NCBI RefSeq assembly: GCF_023238205.1
Contig: NZ_CP096659.1
Span: 1,488,001-1,552,000, forward strand
DNA length: 64,000 nucleotides
DNA from: Halorussus limi
GTDB lineage: Archaea > Halobacteriota > Halobacteria > Halobacteriales > Haladaptataceae
Reading direction: 5' to 3'
Position numbers and translations under genes: made by a program. Below, piece by piece: positions 1-8,100 of this stretch (position 1 is its first letter; every line of letters begins with the position of its first letter). The notes below the pieces were generated by a model, which was given only the letters and a program-made list of their open reading frames with translations, was not told the DNA's origin and did no database searches.

Positions 1-1
1 C

Positions 2-538
2 GGCGGCGTCGCCCTGCCCGCCTCGGTCGCCGAGATTCCGGAGGACCGCGTGGTCGCGGGCCGGACCGGGGCCGGGTGGCTCTGGGTGTCGCTCGCGGTA
101 CTAGCGCTGGCGGGCATCGTCCTCGCGTCGATGCTGCTGGAGACCGGGTCGGAGGTCGTCGTGAAGGCGACGGGAATCGACGGGACCCTCTTCGGCGCGA
201 CCGTCCTGACAGCCATCCTGACATTCGAGGACGTGATGCTCACGCTCGAACCGGTCCGGCGCGGCGTTCCCGAAATCGGCGTCGGCAACGTCGTCGGGAG
301 CGTCCTCTTCTCGGTCACGGGCAACGTCGGCGTCGTCGTGCTCCTGAGCGACCTCACCATCTCGCGGTCGGTGCTGACCTTCCACCTCCCGGCGGTCGTC
401 GTCGTCACGGCGCTCGCGGCCTACTTCCTCCAGCAGGGCCGCCTGAAGCGGTGGCACGGCTACCTGCTCGGAGGCTGTTACGTCGCCTACTGGGTGCTCG
501 CGCTCGCGGCGTTCGGCGGGGTTCCCGTCGGCGGGTGA
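2..538 (+). CDS. Sodium/calcium exchanger family membrane protein, C-terminal part (5' end outside window)
   Basis: The frame is open from the window edge, so the true start lies upstream. The visible 178 residues contain about five hydrophobic segments. They carry the second alpha-repeat signature of the CaCA cation antiporter family: a GSE motif in a helix, then a FEDVMLTLEPVRRG-type stretch and GVGNVVGSVLFS, matching the family pattern of a conserved acidic helix followed by G-N-x-x-G-S. Members exchange Ca2+ or another cation for Na+ or H+ across the cell membrane. The first repeat is missing only because of the window edge. The ion specificity cannot be read from this part. Confidence 0.8.
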   Translation, partial: GGVALPASVAEIPEDRVVAGRTGAGWLWVSLAVLALAGIVLASMLLETGSEVVVKATGIDGTLFGATVLTAILTFEDVMLTLEPVRRGVPEIGVGNVVGSVLFSVTGNVGVVVLLSDLTISRSVLTFHLPAVVVVTALAAYFLQQGRLKRWHGYLLGGCYVAYWVLALAAFGGVPVGG

Positions 539-573
539 GTCGGACGCGGGAATCGCCTCCGCTCCCCCTCTGC

Positions 574-1260
574 TCACTCGCCGCCGTCGATTTCGGCCCG
601 ACCGCTCGTCGCGCTTCGGATGCGGTCGCGCAGTTGCGCGCCCTCCTCGACTGGCACTCGGACCGCGAACGTCACGCGCTCGGCGTAGTCGGCGTCGAAC
701 TCGACGCCTCCTCGCGGCTCCGCCGCTCGCTCCTCGCGGGGCGCTTCGCGCCCCGCGCTCTCCAAAATCCCGCGCACGGTCCCCGAGTCGTCGTACTCGA
801 CGGCGACCGAGAACCGCTCGCGGGGGCGCTCCTCGACGATGCCGGCGTCCTCGATGGCGTCCTTGACGCCCCGCGAGTAGGCCCGCGCCAACCCGCCGAC
901 GCCGAGGTTCGTCCCGCCGTAGTACCGGGTCACGACCGCGACGGCGTTTTCGACGCCCTCCTGCTGGAGGACGTTCAGGGCGGGCTTGCCCGCCGACCCG
1001 GAGGGTTCGCCGTCGTCGTCGCCGTACTCCCGGAGCATCCCGCTGGCGGCCGCTCGCTCGGCGTCGCCGCTCGACTCCCGGACTCGGTAGGCCGGGACGT
1101 TGTGGGTCGCGTCGTCGTACTCGCCTCGAACCTCGGCGACGAACGCCTCGGCCTCCTCGCGGTCCGCGGCGGGCGCGGCGTGACCGACGAACTCCGAGCC
1201 CCGAATCTCGAAGGTCGCTCGGCCGCGGCCCGCCAGCGTCAGATAGGTGTCGTCGGTCAT
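574..1260 (-). CDS. YigZ/IMPACT (UPF0029) family protein
   Basis: 228 residues. The N-terminal UPF0029 domain shows the family core VTRYYGGTNLGVGGLARAYS and the upstream H-N-x-x-A-Y-R pattern (THNVPAYRV). A C-terminal ferredoxin-like (DUF1949-type) domain follows. The biochemical role is not settled; family members have been linked to translation control. The ATG at 1260 overlaps the stop of the upstream AI-2E gene by 4 bases (ATGA), which fixes the start; the longer open frame into that gene is spurious. Between ILESA and GVEFDADY there is a stretch of about 15 residues rich in Arg, Glu and Ala, encoded by a double palindrome at 711-757. It looks like an in-frame insertion. Confidence 0.85.
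   Translation of the reverse strand: MTDDTYLTLAGRGRATFEIRGSEFVGHAAPAADREEAEAFVAEVRGEYDDATHNVPAYRVRESSGDAERAAASGMLREYGDDDGEPSGSAGKPALNVLQQEGVENAVAVVTRYYGGTNLGVGGLARAYSRGVKDAIEDAGIVEERPRERFSVAVEYDDSGTVRGILESAGREAPREERAAEPRGGVEFDADYAERVTFAVRVPVEEGAQLRDRIRSATSGRAEIDGGE
711..757. repeat. Composite palindrome inside yigZ (hairpins A and B)
   Basis: Hairpin A is GCGGC-TCC-GCCGC at 714-726, inside CTCGCGGCTCCGCCGCTCG (711-729). Hairpin B at 735-757 has perfect 10-base arms, CGCGGGGCGC and its complement, around a TTC loop. The segment is translated in frame as an Arg/Glu/Ala-rich peptide that interrupts the conserved C-terminal domain. The same A-then-B order with a 6-base spacer (5 here) occurs inside the helicase gene at 53062-53105. 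Confidence 0.7.
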
Positions 1261-2477
1261 TCCTCGCGTTCGGAGGCGGGTTCGGTCTCCGCGGTCTTCC
1301 CTCCGTCGGTCGTCGTCTCGTCGCCGCTGTCGGGCACCGCGCCGTCGCTCCCGTCGGTCGCGGGACTCTCGACGACCGTCTCGGGGTCGGCCCCGAGCGA
1401 CTGGGCGGTCAGCACCTCCCCCGTGACGCTGTCGCCGTGGACGAGACCCGGCAGGACGATTCTGGCGAGGTGGACGCCCACGACGACCAGCAGGGGACCG
1501 AGGAACAGGCCGTACCAGCCGAACAGCATCGTCCCGCCGATGTAGGCGAATATCATGAGACCGCCGTGGATGTTGCGGCCCGCGATGTACGGCCGGAGGA
1601 CCGCGACCGGCAGGAGGTCGAGCAGCAGGAAGCAGGCGACGAAGAACACCGCAGGGAACCAGAGCGGCCCCGGCCCGGTCGCGGCCTGATAGCCGAGGTA
1701 GAGACCCACCGGAACGTAGACTATCTTCCCGACGACCAGCGGAACGAGCGTCGCCAACCCGGTCAGCAGCGCCAGCAGGGTCGGCACCGGGACGCCGATG
1801 GTCTCGGGCGAGAGGAAGTTCAGTCCGTTGTAGACGACCAGTCCCAGCACGATGACCGCGAACACCGTCAGGACGTTGCCGACGTAGACCGTGTGGAGGT
1901 CCTCGTCCACCGCCTCGCCGTAGGCGTAGGCCGCCGACCCCTCGGGGGCGAACTGGTCGCGGAACCACGCCGCGATTCGGGCGTCCTCGCGCAGGAGCGT
2001 GAACGCCAGCAGGAACGAGAGGACGAGGTGGGCCAGTCCCGCGGTCAGCGCGGTGAACGCCGACACCGCCGTCGAGAGCACCTCCTGCATCTGGCCCTGC
2101 ATCGGGCCGGGACCGAGGAGTCCCCGCGCGTTCTCGACCAGTGCGGTCGCCTGCTCGGTCGAACCCGGCACGAACCGGGCGTACGATTCGAGCGAGGCCC
2201 CGGTCAACTGGCTCAACTGGTCGAGACCCACGAGGACCGTGTAGCCGACCAGCGCCAGTACGGGCACGAGGACGATGAGCAGGGTGAGGTCGGCGGCGTG
2301 GTCCGAGGAGAACTCCGTCCGGAGTCGCCGGTAGAGCGGGCGCGCGCCGTAGTAGAGGAACACGCCCAGCACGATGGTCCCGACGAACGACCAGAGGACG
2401 AACGCGAAGATGCCCGCGACGGCCAGCGTGAGAACCCACCACGCGAGACGCTCGCGTTCCTCGGGGAGTCCGACCAT
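1257..2477 (-). CDS. AI-2E family transporter (PerM-like permease), first copy
   Basis: 406 residues with about eight membrane helices in the AI-2E exporter family layout: paired N-terminal helices, a large loop, then a long hydrophobic C-terminal half with P-x-P-T-L-L and GPLLVVVGVHL motifs. Haloarchaeal members have no proven substrate; exporters of small metabolites and Na+/H+ antiporters both exist in this family. The C-terminal tail of about 60 residues is acidic and Ser/Thr-rich, probably disordered. A TATA-like element (rev. AACTTTACC near 2503-2510) lies about 26-33 bases before the ATG. It is followed by yigZ with a 4-base overlap, so the two are probably co-transcribed. A paralogue lies at 46135-47124. 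Confidence 0.85.
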   Translation of the reverse strand: MVGLPEERERLAWWVLTLAVAGIFAFVLWSFVGTIVLGVFLYYGARPLYRRLRTEFSSDHAADLTLLIVLVPVLALVGYTVLVGLDQLSQLTGASLESYARFVPGSTEQATALVENARGLLGPGPMQGQMQEVLSTAVSAFTALTAGLAHLVLSFLLAFTLLREDARIAAWFRDQFAPEGSAAYAYGEAVDEDLHTVYVGNVLTVFAVIVLGLVVYNGLNFLSPETIGVPVPTLLALLTGLATLVPLVVGKIVYVPVGLYLGYQAATGPGPLWFPAVFFVACFLLLDLLPVAVLRPYIAGRNIHGGLMIFAYIGGTMLFGWYGLFLGPLLVVVGVHLARIVLPGLVHGDSVTGEVLTAQSLGADPETVVESPATDGSDGAVPDSGDETTTDGGKTAETEPASEREE

Positions 2478-2603
2478 GCCCTCATCTTGTCACCGAGACG
2501 GTAAAGTTTCGCGGGCCGCGCGAAACCGAGACGGCGCGCTCGCCGGGGGAGTCGGACGCCACGCCGAGACGACCTCGACGCTACGCCGAGACGAGTTCGG
2601 CTA

Positions 2604-3983
2604 TCACGCCGGGACGACCCGGTGGAGGCCGCCGCCGTCGTCGCCGCTCGACAGGACGTACACCTCGCCGTCGGCGTCTCGGCCGAACGAGTAGACCCGA
2701 CTCGCCTTCCCGGCGTCGCCGTCGGCCACGTCCACGACCTGCGTCGGCCAGAGGCCGCCGTCGGAGTCGCGCGACGGAATCGCGGCGAACAGTCGCCCGC
2801 TGGCCGCGAGGTCCGCGAAGAGGTAGGTCCCCGAGAGTTCGGGAATCGCCGACCCGCGGTAGACCTGTCCGCCGATGACCGAGACGCCGGTGACGCCCTC
2901 GCCGGAGTGGGGGTACTCGACGACCGGGTCGCGGAGCGGTTCGCCGCCGCGAACGCCGTCCGGCGTTCGGTCGGGGCAGTCGTCCGCGGAGTAGCAGTGG
3001 GCGCCCTCCTTGACGTTCCAGCCGTAGTTGCCGCCCTTCTCGACCAGACTCACCTCCTCGTAGGCGCTCTGGCCAACGTCAGCGACGAAGAGGTCTCCCC
3101 GGTCGAACGCCATCCGCCACGGGTTCCGGAAGCCCCACGCGAAGTGTTCGGGGAGGCCCGCGCCGCCGTCGCCGTCGTCGCCGGCGAAGGGGTTGTCGTC
3201 GGGAATGGCGTAGGGCTTCCCTCCTTGCTCGTTGTCGTTGTCGATGCGGAGGACGCTCCCGAGCAGGTTCTCGGTCACGTCCTGCCCGTTGCCGCCCGCG
3301 ACCGCGTCGTACCAGTCGGAGACGTGGCCGGTGCCCTGGTCGCCGCCCGACCCGCCGTCGCCGACGCCGACGTAGAGGTAGCCGTCCGGCCCGAAGAGGA
3401 CGGACCCGGCGTTGTGGTTGCCCTGCGGTTCCGGGATTTCGAGGACGGTCCGCTCGGAGTCGCGCTTCGCCCGCCTGCCGTTCGCGGTCGCCTCGAACTC
3501 CGAGAGGACGAACGTGTGGCTGTACCCGTCGGGCGTGCCGTCGCGGGGCGGGGCGCTGTACCGGACGAAGACGCGGCGGTTCTCGGCGAAGTTCGGGTGG
3601 AGCGCGAGGCCGAGCAGGCCGGTCTCGCTCCCGACCGTGACGGCGTCGCGCAGGTCGAGGAAGGGTTCCTCGCGCAGGCCGTCGGGACCGTGGACGAAGA
3701 TGCGACCCTGCTGGTCGGCGACGTAGCGCCGGTCGGCGTCGGGTGCGAACGCCACGGCGAGTGGAACCTCGAAGCCGGTCGCCAGCGTCTCCAGTCCGAC
3801 CGCGTCGGGGAGGGAGTCGCTCCCTGCCGGGGTTTCGGTGGTCGCCGTCCCGCCCGAATCGGTCGTCTCGGTGGTCGTGCTCTGGTCGGCCGACGGCGCG
3901 CCTCCCGAGCAACCGGCGAGGCCGACCGCCCCGCTCGTGGCCGCGAGCGCGAGAAACCGCCGTCGCGTCGAGTCGAAGGTCAC
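2604..3983 (-). CDS. PQQ-dependent sugar (glucose/sorbosone-type) dehydrogenase, exported lipoprotein
   Basis: 459 residues with a GTG start. The N-terminus has a twin-arginine motif (STRRRFLAL), a hydrophobic stretch and a lipobox (LAGC), indicating Tat export and lipid anchoring outside the cell. A Thr/Ser-rich linker follows. The rest is a six-bladed beta-propeller of the soluble glucose dehydrogenase/Hhip type: LLGLALHPNF, GNHNAGSVLFGPDGYLYVGV, FRNPWRMAF and YGWNVKEG are family landmarks. It probably oxidises aldose sugars with PQQ and calcium. A TATA element at 4009-4014 lies 26-31 bases upstream, supporting the GTG start. Substrate and cofactor are inferred from the family. Confidence 0.88.
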   Translation of the reverse strand: MTFDSTRRRFLALAATSGAVGLAGCSGGAPSADQSTTTETTDSGGTATTETPAGSDSLPDAVGLETLATGFEVPLAVAFAPDADRRYVADQQGRIFVHGPDGLREEPFLDLRDAVTVGSETGLLGLALHPNFAENRRVFVRYSAPPRDGTPDGYSHTFVLSEFEATANGRRAKRDSERTVLEIPEPQGNHNAGSVLFGPDGYLYVGVGDGGSGGDQGTGHVSDWYDAVAGGNGQDVTENLLGSVLRIDNDNEQGGKPYAIPDDNPFAGDDGDGGAGLPEHFAWGFRNPWRMAFDRGDLFVADVGQSAYEEVSLVEKGGNYGWNVKEGAHCYSADDCPDRTPDGVRGGEPLRDPVVEYPHSGEGVTGVSVIGGQVYRGSAIPELSGTYLFADLAASGRLFAAIPSRDSDGGLWPTQVVDVADGDAGKASRVYSFGRDADGEVYVLSSGDDGGGLHRVVPA

Positions 3984-4008
3984 GACAGTCTTCTAGGGAC
4001 GGAAACAG

Positions 4009-4014
4009 AAATAA
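4009..4014 (-). promoter_or_regulatory. TATA element of the sugar dehydrogenase gene
   Basis: On the minus strand the sequence reads GTTATTT, 26-31 bases before the GTG at 3983. This is the spacing of a leaderless haloarchaeal promoter and supports GTG as the start. Confidence 0.55.
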
Positions 4015-4078
4015 CTGAGCGGGGTCGCTCGCGTCGAAAGCCGGTCCGCGCACTCTCCCGGAAAACCGCATCGGGCCG

Positions 4079-4582
4079 CTATTGCAGTTCGATTTTCCGC
4101 ACGAAGTCGAGGTTCTTCAACTCGTTCAGCAGGTCGCCGGGGACCTCCGCGTCGGTCACGACGTAGAGTCGCGGTTCGTCGGTGAACTCCGGGTCCTCGC
4201 TGATGGTCTGGCGGATGGAGATGTCGCTGTCCGCGAGCAGGGTCGTCACCTTCGCCACGATGCCGGGCCGGTCGGCGTCGGAGACTTCGACGGTCAGGAC
4301 GTGCAGGTCGAGGACGGGCGCGAGGTCCATCAGGCTCGGAATCGAGGAGATGTTCTGGAAGATGCGCCGGAGCTGTTCGTCGGCGAGGATGGCGTCGGTC
4401 GTCGAGTCCACGACGCGCCGGTCCACGTCGATTTCCCGAGCGATTTGCGTGTTCGGAATCTCGATGCTGCCGGAGACGACCCGACCCTCGTCGTTGACCG
4501 AGAAGCCGCGTTCGAGGAGCAGTCGGATGACCGCCTGCTGGGAGGGGCTTCCCTCGAACTTCTGCATAATCTCGTCGAACAT
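4079..4582 (-). CDS. HTH-ACT regulator of amino acid metabolism
   Basis: 167 residues. The N-terminal part (about 1-75) is a winged-helix-like segment, with QAVIRLLLERGFSVN and TQIAREIDVDRRVV as the recognition region. The C-terminal part (about 90-167) is an ACT domain (LHVLTVEVSDADRPGIVAKV), which in this archaeal family senses amino acids. It is probably a cytoplasmic transcriptional regulator. The start at 4582 (MFDEIMQ) was chosen because CTTAAG at 4605-4610 lies 23-28 bases upstream, as for a leaderless transcript; the longer open frame from 4645 would begin upstream of that TATA box. Ligand and target genes are unknown. hisB, hisA and serB lie a few kb away. Confidence 0.85.
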   Translation of the reverse strand: MFDEIMQKFEGSPSQQAVIRLLLERGFSVNDEGRVVSGSIEIPNTQIAREIDVDRRVVDSTTDAILADEQLRRIFQNISSIPSLMDLAPVLDLHVLTVEVSDADRPGIVAKVTTLLADSDISIRQTISEDPEFTDEPRLYVVTDAEVPGDLLNELKNLDFVRKIELQ

Positions 4583-4604
4583 GGACGCAATTTCGGAAGC
4601 GGTT

Positions 4605-4610
4605 CTTAAG
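4605..4610 (-). promoter_or_regulatory. TATA element deciding the HTH-ACT start
   Basis: CTTAAG sits 23-28 bases before the ATG at 4582. It excludes the upstream in-frame ATG at 4645, which would lie outside the transcript. Confidence 0.6.
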
Positions 4611-4665
4611 GGTCTCCCGGTCGGCCTACTACTTTGATGTGCCACCGGTGCGTACCGACCGTAAA

Positions 4666-5988
4666 ATGTCGCACCGCCAACCGGATGTCGTGGGCTTCCA
4701 GACGGGGCCTCGTACCGCTTCGCTCGTCTCGACGGGATACAGTACCGAGACGGGGGCCGGCGTCGCGTTGGAGTGGGTCGCGACGGCCACGAGCAACTCC
4801 CCCGCCGTCCTCCGGGCGACGGTCACCAACCGGAACGAGTTCCGAGCTAAGTTCCGGACGAGTTCGGTCCCGCCGTTCGACCGCGTCAGTTTCTCACGTC
4901 TACGCGGGTCGGACCGCTCCGACGATGGAACTCTCAATCTCGCGCCGACCGAGGACCACCCGCTCGTGGACGAACCGCCGGAGTACGAGCGACGAGATGG
5001 CGGTCACTGGCACGCGACCGAGGTCCCGCCGGAACAACCCGACTCGCTCTGGCTCGACCCCGACGAGTCGGTCGTCGGCGAGTACTACCTGCTCGGCGGT
5101 TCCGACGCCGACGACATCGCGCCGGGTCGGTACCGATTCGGCAACCCGCCGGACGGCTTCGCGATTTCGGTCTGGGACACCGACGCGCCGGGACCCGACG
5201 GCGACTCGGCGCTGGCGGGAACCGACCTGCCGCCGTTTCCGGACGCCGACGCGATGGCGTGGTACCACGAGGCCGACGCGACGACCGAGGTGTATCTTGA
5301 ACCGAGCGCGGAGGAGGCCGTCGTTCCGGGCCGACTCGACTTCGAGTTCGTCAACCGCTCGCACGAAATCGTGGAAGGGAATCCGCTGGAGTGGCACCTC
5401 TACAAACTCTCGGACGGGGAGTGGCTCCACGTCGCACCGGCCGTGACGCCGCTCCCGTCGAGGCGCCTCTACCCCGGAAACACCCGAACGGACGCCCTGC
5501 GCGTCTTCCACGGCGAACCGGTTCCCTGCGACGACGGCCACGACGTGGGGCATCTTGGCGGGGGTCGGTACGCCTTCACCGTCGGGATGGACGACCGCGC
5601 GACCCACGCTGTCGCGTTCGACCTGCTCGGAGACCCGGTAGAAGTGACCCCGAGCGACGCGATTTCGAGCGTCGAGCGCGACGGCGACTCGCTGAGTGCG
5701 ACGGCGACGTACGGAGACCCCGACGACGAGTGGAGTCGCCGAGCGAGGTACACGCTCGCCCGAGTCGATTCGCCTCCCGCAGACGCAGAACCCCCGCGGT
5801 TCGTCGCGGAGCAGGTACTGCGCCGCGAGCAACTGCGCGACGCGCTCGGACTCCTCCGCGAGTACGACGCCGCGGAGGTGACGATAGAAGCGTACGATTC
5901 GACTCGCCCGCCGTTCGGCGTCCGCGAATCCCTGTTTGTCGAGTACGACGGAGCCACGTATCGCGTCGCGACGGCGGCCGACGAGTGA
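4666..5988 (+). CDS. Uncharacterised three-segment protein, probably beta-rich
   Basis: 440 residues, not assigned to a known family. It has no signal peptide or membrane segment, so it is probably cytoplasmic. Two parts look like diverged copies of one beta-sandwich-like unit: each has a strand ending in a ...VTNRNEF or FVNRSHE element, and later an (A/G)-PGRYRF or GGRYAFTVG strand. A third C-terminal segment of about 100 residues ends in YDGATYRVA. ATG 4666 was chosen over the in-frame GTG at 4639 because the TATA-like ACTTTGAT at 4631-4638 lies 28-35 bases upstream of 4666. The divergent neighbour is the HTH-ACT regulator. No function is proposed. Confidence 0.75.
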   Translation: MSHRQPDVVGFQTGPRTASLVSTGYSTETGAGVALEWVATATSNSPAVLRATVTNRNEFRAKFRTSSVPPFDRVSFSRLRGSDRSDDGTLNLAPTEDHPLVDEPPEYERRDGGHWHATEVPPEQPDSLWLDPDESVVGEYYLLGGSDADDIAPGRYRFGNPPDGFAISVWDTDAPGPDGDSALAGTDLPPFPDADAMAWYHEADATTEVYLEPSAEEAVVPGRLDFEFVNRSHEIVEGNPLEWHLYKLSDGEWLHVAPAVTPLPSRRLYPGNTRTDALRVFHGEPVPCDDGHDVGHLGGGRYAFTVGMDDRATHAVAFDLLGDPVEVTPSDAISSVERDGDSLSATATYGDPDDEWSRRARYTLARVDSPPADAEPPRFVAEQVLRREQLRDALGLLREYDAAEVTIEAYDSTRPPFGVRESLFVEYDGATYRVATAADE

Positions 5989-6096
5989 CTCGGTTCGTCG
6001 CGGGTCCCTCATCACCCACCATCGCGGACCGCGGCCGACCGCGAGACGCCGCGTCGTGGCGAGGAACTATGTACCGCTTCTGCGATAGCTCCGACC

Positions 6097-6318
6097 ATGT
6101 CCGACCTGTCCGAACTCGGAGTCAGTGTACCCGTCGCCGGCATCGCGGCCGCCGCGCTCGGCGTCGCCGGCCTCGAACTCGGCGGCCTGACGACTCGACT
6201 CCTCGGCGGAGCGGTCCCCGTCCACGTCGCGCTCGCGGGCGGGGCGCTCGCCGCCCTCGCCGGCGGTGCGGTCGGATTCTGGTTCGGGTCGGTCCGACCG
6301 GACGCGCCCGACGACTGA
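6097..6318 (+). CDS. Small two-helix membrane protein
   Basis: 73 residues with two Ala/Gly/Leu-rich hydrophobic segments (about 12-30 and 42-62) separated by a short polar loop, and an acidic C-terminus (PDAPDD). It is not recognised as a named family. It lies convergent to hisB with 37 bases between the stops. The frame has haloarchaeal third-position GC bias and clear boundaries, so it is probably a real gene. Confidence 0.6.
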   Translation: MSDLSELGVSVPVAGIAAAALGVAGLELGGLTTRLLGGAVPVHVALAGGALAALAGGAVGFWFGSVRPDAPDD

Positions 6319-6355
6319 ACCCCTGCCGAGGCCGCGACGGCGGCCGGACCCCGAC

Positions 6356-6943
6356 CTACAACTGTCCCTTCGTACTCGCCACGTCGCCGCGGCGCTCGTC
6401 GATTCGGGTCGCGTCGTCCAGCGCCCGCGCCAGCGACTTGAACAGCGCCTCGATTTCGTGGTGCGCGTTCTCGCCGGAAACCTCGACGTGGAGCGTCAGG
6501 CCCGCGTTCATCGCCAGCGAGCGCGCGAAGTGCTTGGCCATGTGGCTGGTCATGTCGCCGACGCTCGACTGGGAGAACTCGCCGTCGAACTCGAAGAGGG
6601 GTCGCCCGCTCACGTCCACGACGACGCCCGCGACCGCCTCGTCCAGCGGGACCTTCCGGTCGGCGAACCGCTCGATGGCGCGCTTGTCGCCCAGCGCCTC
6701 CGCGAAGGCGTCGCCGAGGGTGATAGCCACGTCCTCTACGGTGTGGTGGTCGTCGATTTCGAGGTCGCCGTCGCACCGCACCGTCACGTCGAACAGGCCG
6801 TGCTTGGCGAAGCTTTCGAGCATGTGGTCGAAGAACCCCACGCCGGTCTCGACCGTGGCGTCGCCGTCGCCGTCCAGGTCGAGGGTCACGTCGATGTCCG
6901 TCTCCGCGGTCTCGCGCGTCACCGCGGCGGTTCGGTCGCTCAT
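6356..6943 (-). CDS. hisB: Imidazoleglycerol-phosphate dehydratase
   Basis: 195 residues, the usual length for the monofunctional enzyme. It dehydrates imidazole glycerol phosphate to imidazole acetol phosphate in histidine synthesis. Metal-binding repeats are visible: [37 protein letters not shown] and [16 protein letters not shown] 6943 gives the expected N-terminus (MSDRTAAV); the upstream in-frame ATG at 6967 would add eight residues of little character. hisA lies about 300 bases upstream on the same strand, separated by a small gene on the other strand. Confidence 0.96.
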   Translation of the reverse strand: MSDRTAAVTRETAETDIDVTLDLDGDGDATVETGVGFFDHMLESFAKHGLFDVTVRCDGDLEIDDHHTVEDVAITLGDAFAEALGDKRAIERFADRKVPLDEAVAGVVVDVSGRPLFEFDGEFSQSSVGDMTSHMAKHFARSLAMNAGLTLHVEVSGENAHHEIEALFKSLARALDDATRIDERRGDVASTKGQL

Positions 6944-7012
6944 ACCCGACAGTTCGTCCCGAGGCACAAGGTCGTTGCCCTCGCGACATTAGATGACGAG
7001 CGTCTGACAAAG

Positions 7013-7020
7013 TTATATTA
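7013..7020 (+). promoter_or_regulatory. TATA box of the 59-residue membrane protein
   Basis: TTATATTA lies 29-36 bases before ATG 7049. It is an AT-rich island in a GC-rich context and supports the small downstream frame as an expressed gene. Confidence 0.55.
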
Positions 7021-7048
7021 GCCGGCTGACCGTACGTCCAATCGGAAA

Positions 7049-7228
7049 ATGCGTAAAATAGACGTTCTGACGCTGCTCGGCCTGTTCGTGGGCGGACTCA
7101 TGTCGCTCGGCGACGGCGCGGTCCTCGGCGTACCGCTGCTCGCCGCCAGCGCGTACCTGCTGGCCAAACCGCGAGCGCGACCGACCGGAAGACGCCTGTC
7201 CGCCGCGGTGACCGCGTTCGCGAGATAG
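7049..7228 (+). CDS. 59-residue hydrophobic protein between hisB and hisA
   Basis: This small frame starts MRKIDVLTLLGLFVGG and ends ...SAAVTAFAR. It encodes two hydrophobic segments (about 6-20 and 25-42) and a basic C-terminus with several Arg, suggesting a small membrane protein. A TATA box at 7013-7020 supports transcription. It is encoded opposite to the flanking his genes: hisB diverges from it and hisA converges on it. No homologue can be named from the sequence. Confidence 0.55.
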   Translation: MRKIDVLTLLGLFVGGLMSLGDGAVLGVPLLAASAYLLAKPRARPTGRRLSAAVTAFAR

Positions 7229-7260
7229 CTCCCGCGGTCGGGCCGAATCGAATCCGCGGT

Positions 7261-7989
7261 CTAAACTGATTTCGCTTCTTCGAGCGTGAACTCGCCCTCG
7301 TAGAGTGCGGTCCCGACGACGACGGCCGCGGCCCCGGCCTCGCGGAGCGCGCGCACGTCGTCGAGCGTGGCGACGCCGCCCGACGCCACGACCGGGATAT
7401 CGACCGCCTCGACCACCTCGCGCACGCGGTCGGTCTGGACGCCCGCGAGTTGCCCCTCCACGTCCACGTCGGTGAACAGAATCGCGCCCGCGCCCAACTC
7501 CTCGTAGCGCGCCGCGGCCTCGGCGGGGTCGAGTCCCGTGGCCTCGGTCCACCCCGAGACGACGACTTCGCCGTCCTTGGCGTCGAGACTGACGGTCACG
7601 GAACCGGGGTACTCCGCCGAGATTTCCTCGACTATCTCCGGGTTCTCGACCGCCGCGGTGCCCAGAATCACGCGGTCCACGCCCCGCGAGAGCAGGTCCG
7701 TGGCGTCCGCGACGGTCCTGATGCCGCCGCCCAACTGCACGTCCGCGTCGTCGCCGACCGCGTCGATGACGGCCTCGACCGCCGCGGCGTTCTCGCGTTC
7801 GCCCTCGAACGCGCCGTCGAGGTCCACGAGGTGGAGGGTCTCCGCGCCGCGTTCGACCCACTGTTCGGCGGCCTCCACCGGGTCGCCGTAGGTCTTCTCG
7901 GTGCCGCGTTCGCCCGCGACCAACTGGACGACTTCGCCGTCCTGCATGTCCACCGCGGGCACCACCTCGAACTCGGGGAACTGCGTCAT
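7261..7989 (-). CDS. hisA: Phosphoribosylformimino-AICAR phosphate isomerase
   Basis: 242 residues, standard length. This TIM-barrel enzyme of histidine synthesis catalyses the Amadori rearrangement of ProFAR to PRFAR. Landmarks are VVPAVDMQDGEVVQL with the first catalytic Asp, LGGGIRTV, FTDVDVEGQLAGVQ with the second catalytic Asp, and the phosphate-binding ASGGVATLDDV and VVVGTALYEG near the C-terminus. The position of the small opposite-strand gene means hisA and hisB are probably separate units although they are close and codirectional. Confidence 0.96.
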   Translation of the reverse strand: MTQFPEFEVVPAVDMQDGEVVQLVAGERGTEKTYGDPVEAAEQWVERGAETLHLVDLDGAFEGERENAAAVEAVIDAVGDDADVQLGGGIRTVADATDLLSRGVDRVILGTAAVENPEIVEEISAEYPGSVTVSLDAKDGEVVVSGWTEATGLDPAEAAARYEELGAGAILFTDVDVEGQLAGVQTDRVREVVEAVDIPVVASGGVATLDDVRALREAGAAAVVVGTALYEGEFTLEEAKSV

Positions 7990-8070
7990 GGGAGTCGGTA
8001 GGTCGAGCGGCGGTTAAAGGCTCACCCTTCGGCGGCCGTCGGGAGGGCCGGACTTCGGAGTGGTTAGGGT

Positions 8071-8077
8071 TTTAATA
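8071..8077 (+). promoter_or_regulatory. TATA element deciding the start of the 8101 membrane protein
   Basis: TTTAATA overlaps an in-frame ATG at 8077. A TATA box here places transcription start near 8098-8102, so translation most likely begins at ATG 8101 on a leaderless mRNA. Confidence 0.6.
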
Positions 8078-8100
8078 TGTCTGCGACGGAGAGGTCCGGT

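Noticed and set aside
1437-2504. A 355-codon frame on the plus strand opposite the AI-2E gene
   Set aside because: The product is extremely Arg/Glu/Gln-rich with no fold. The minus-strand frame encodes a clear membrane transporter.
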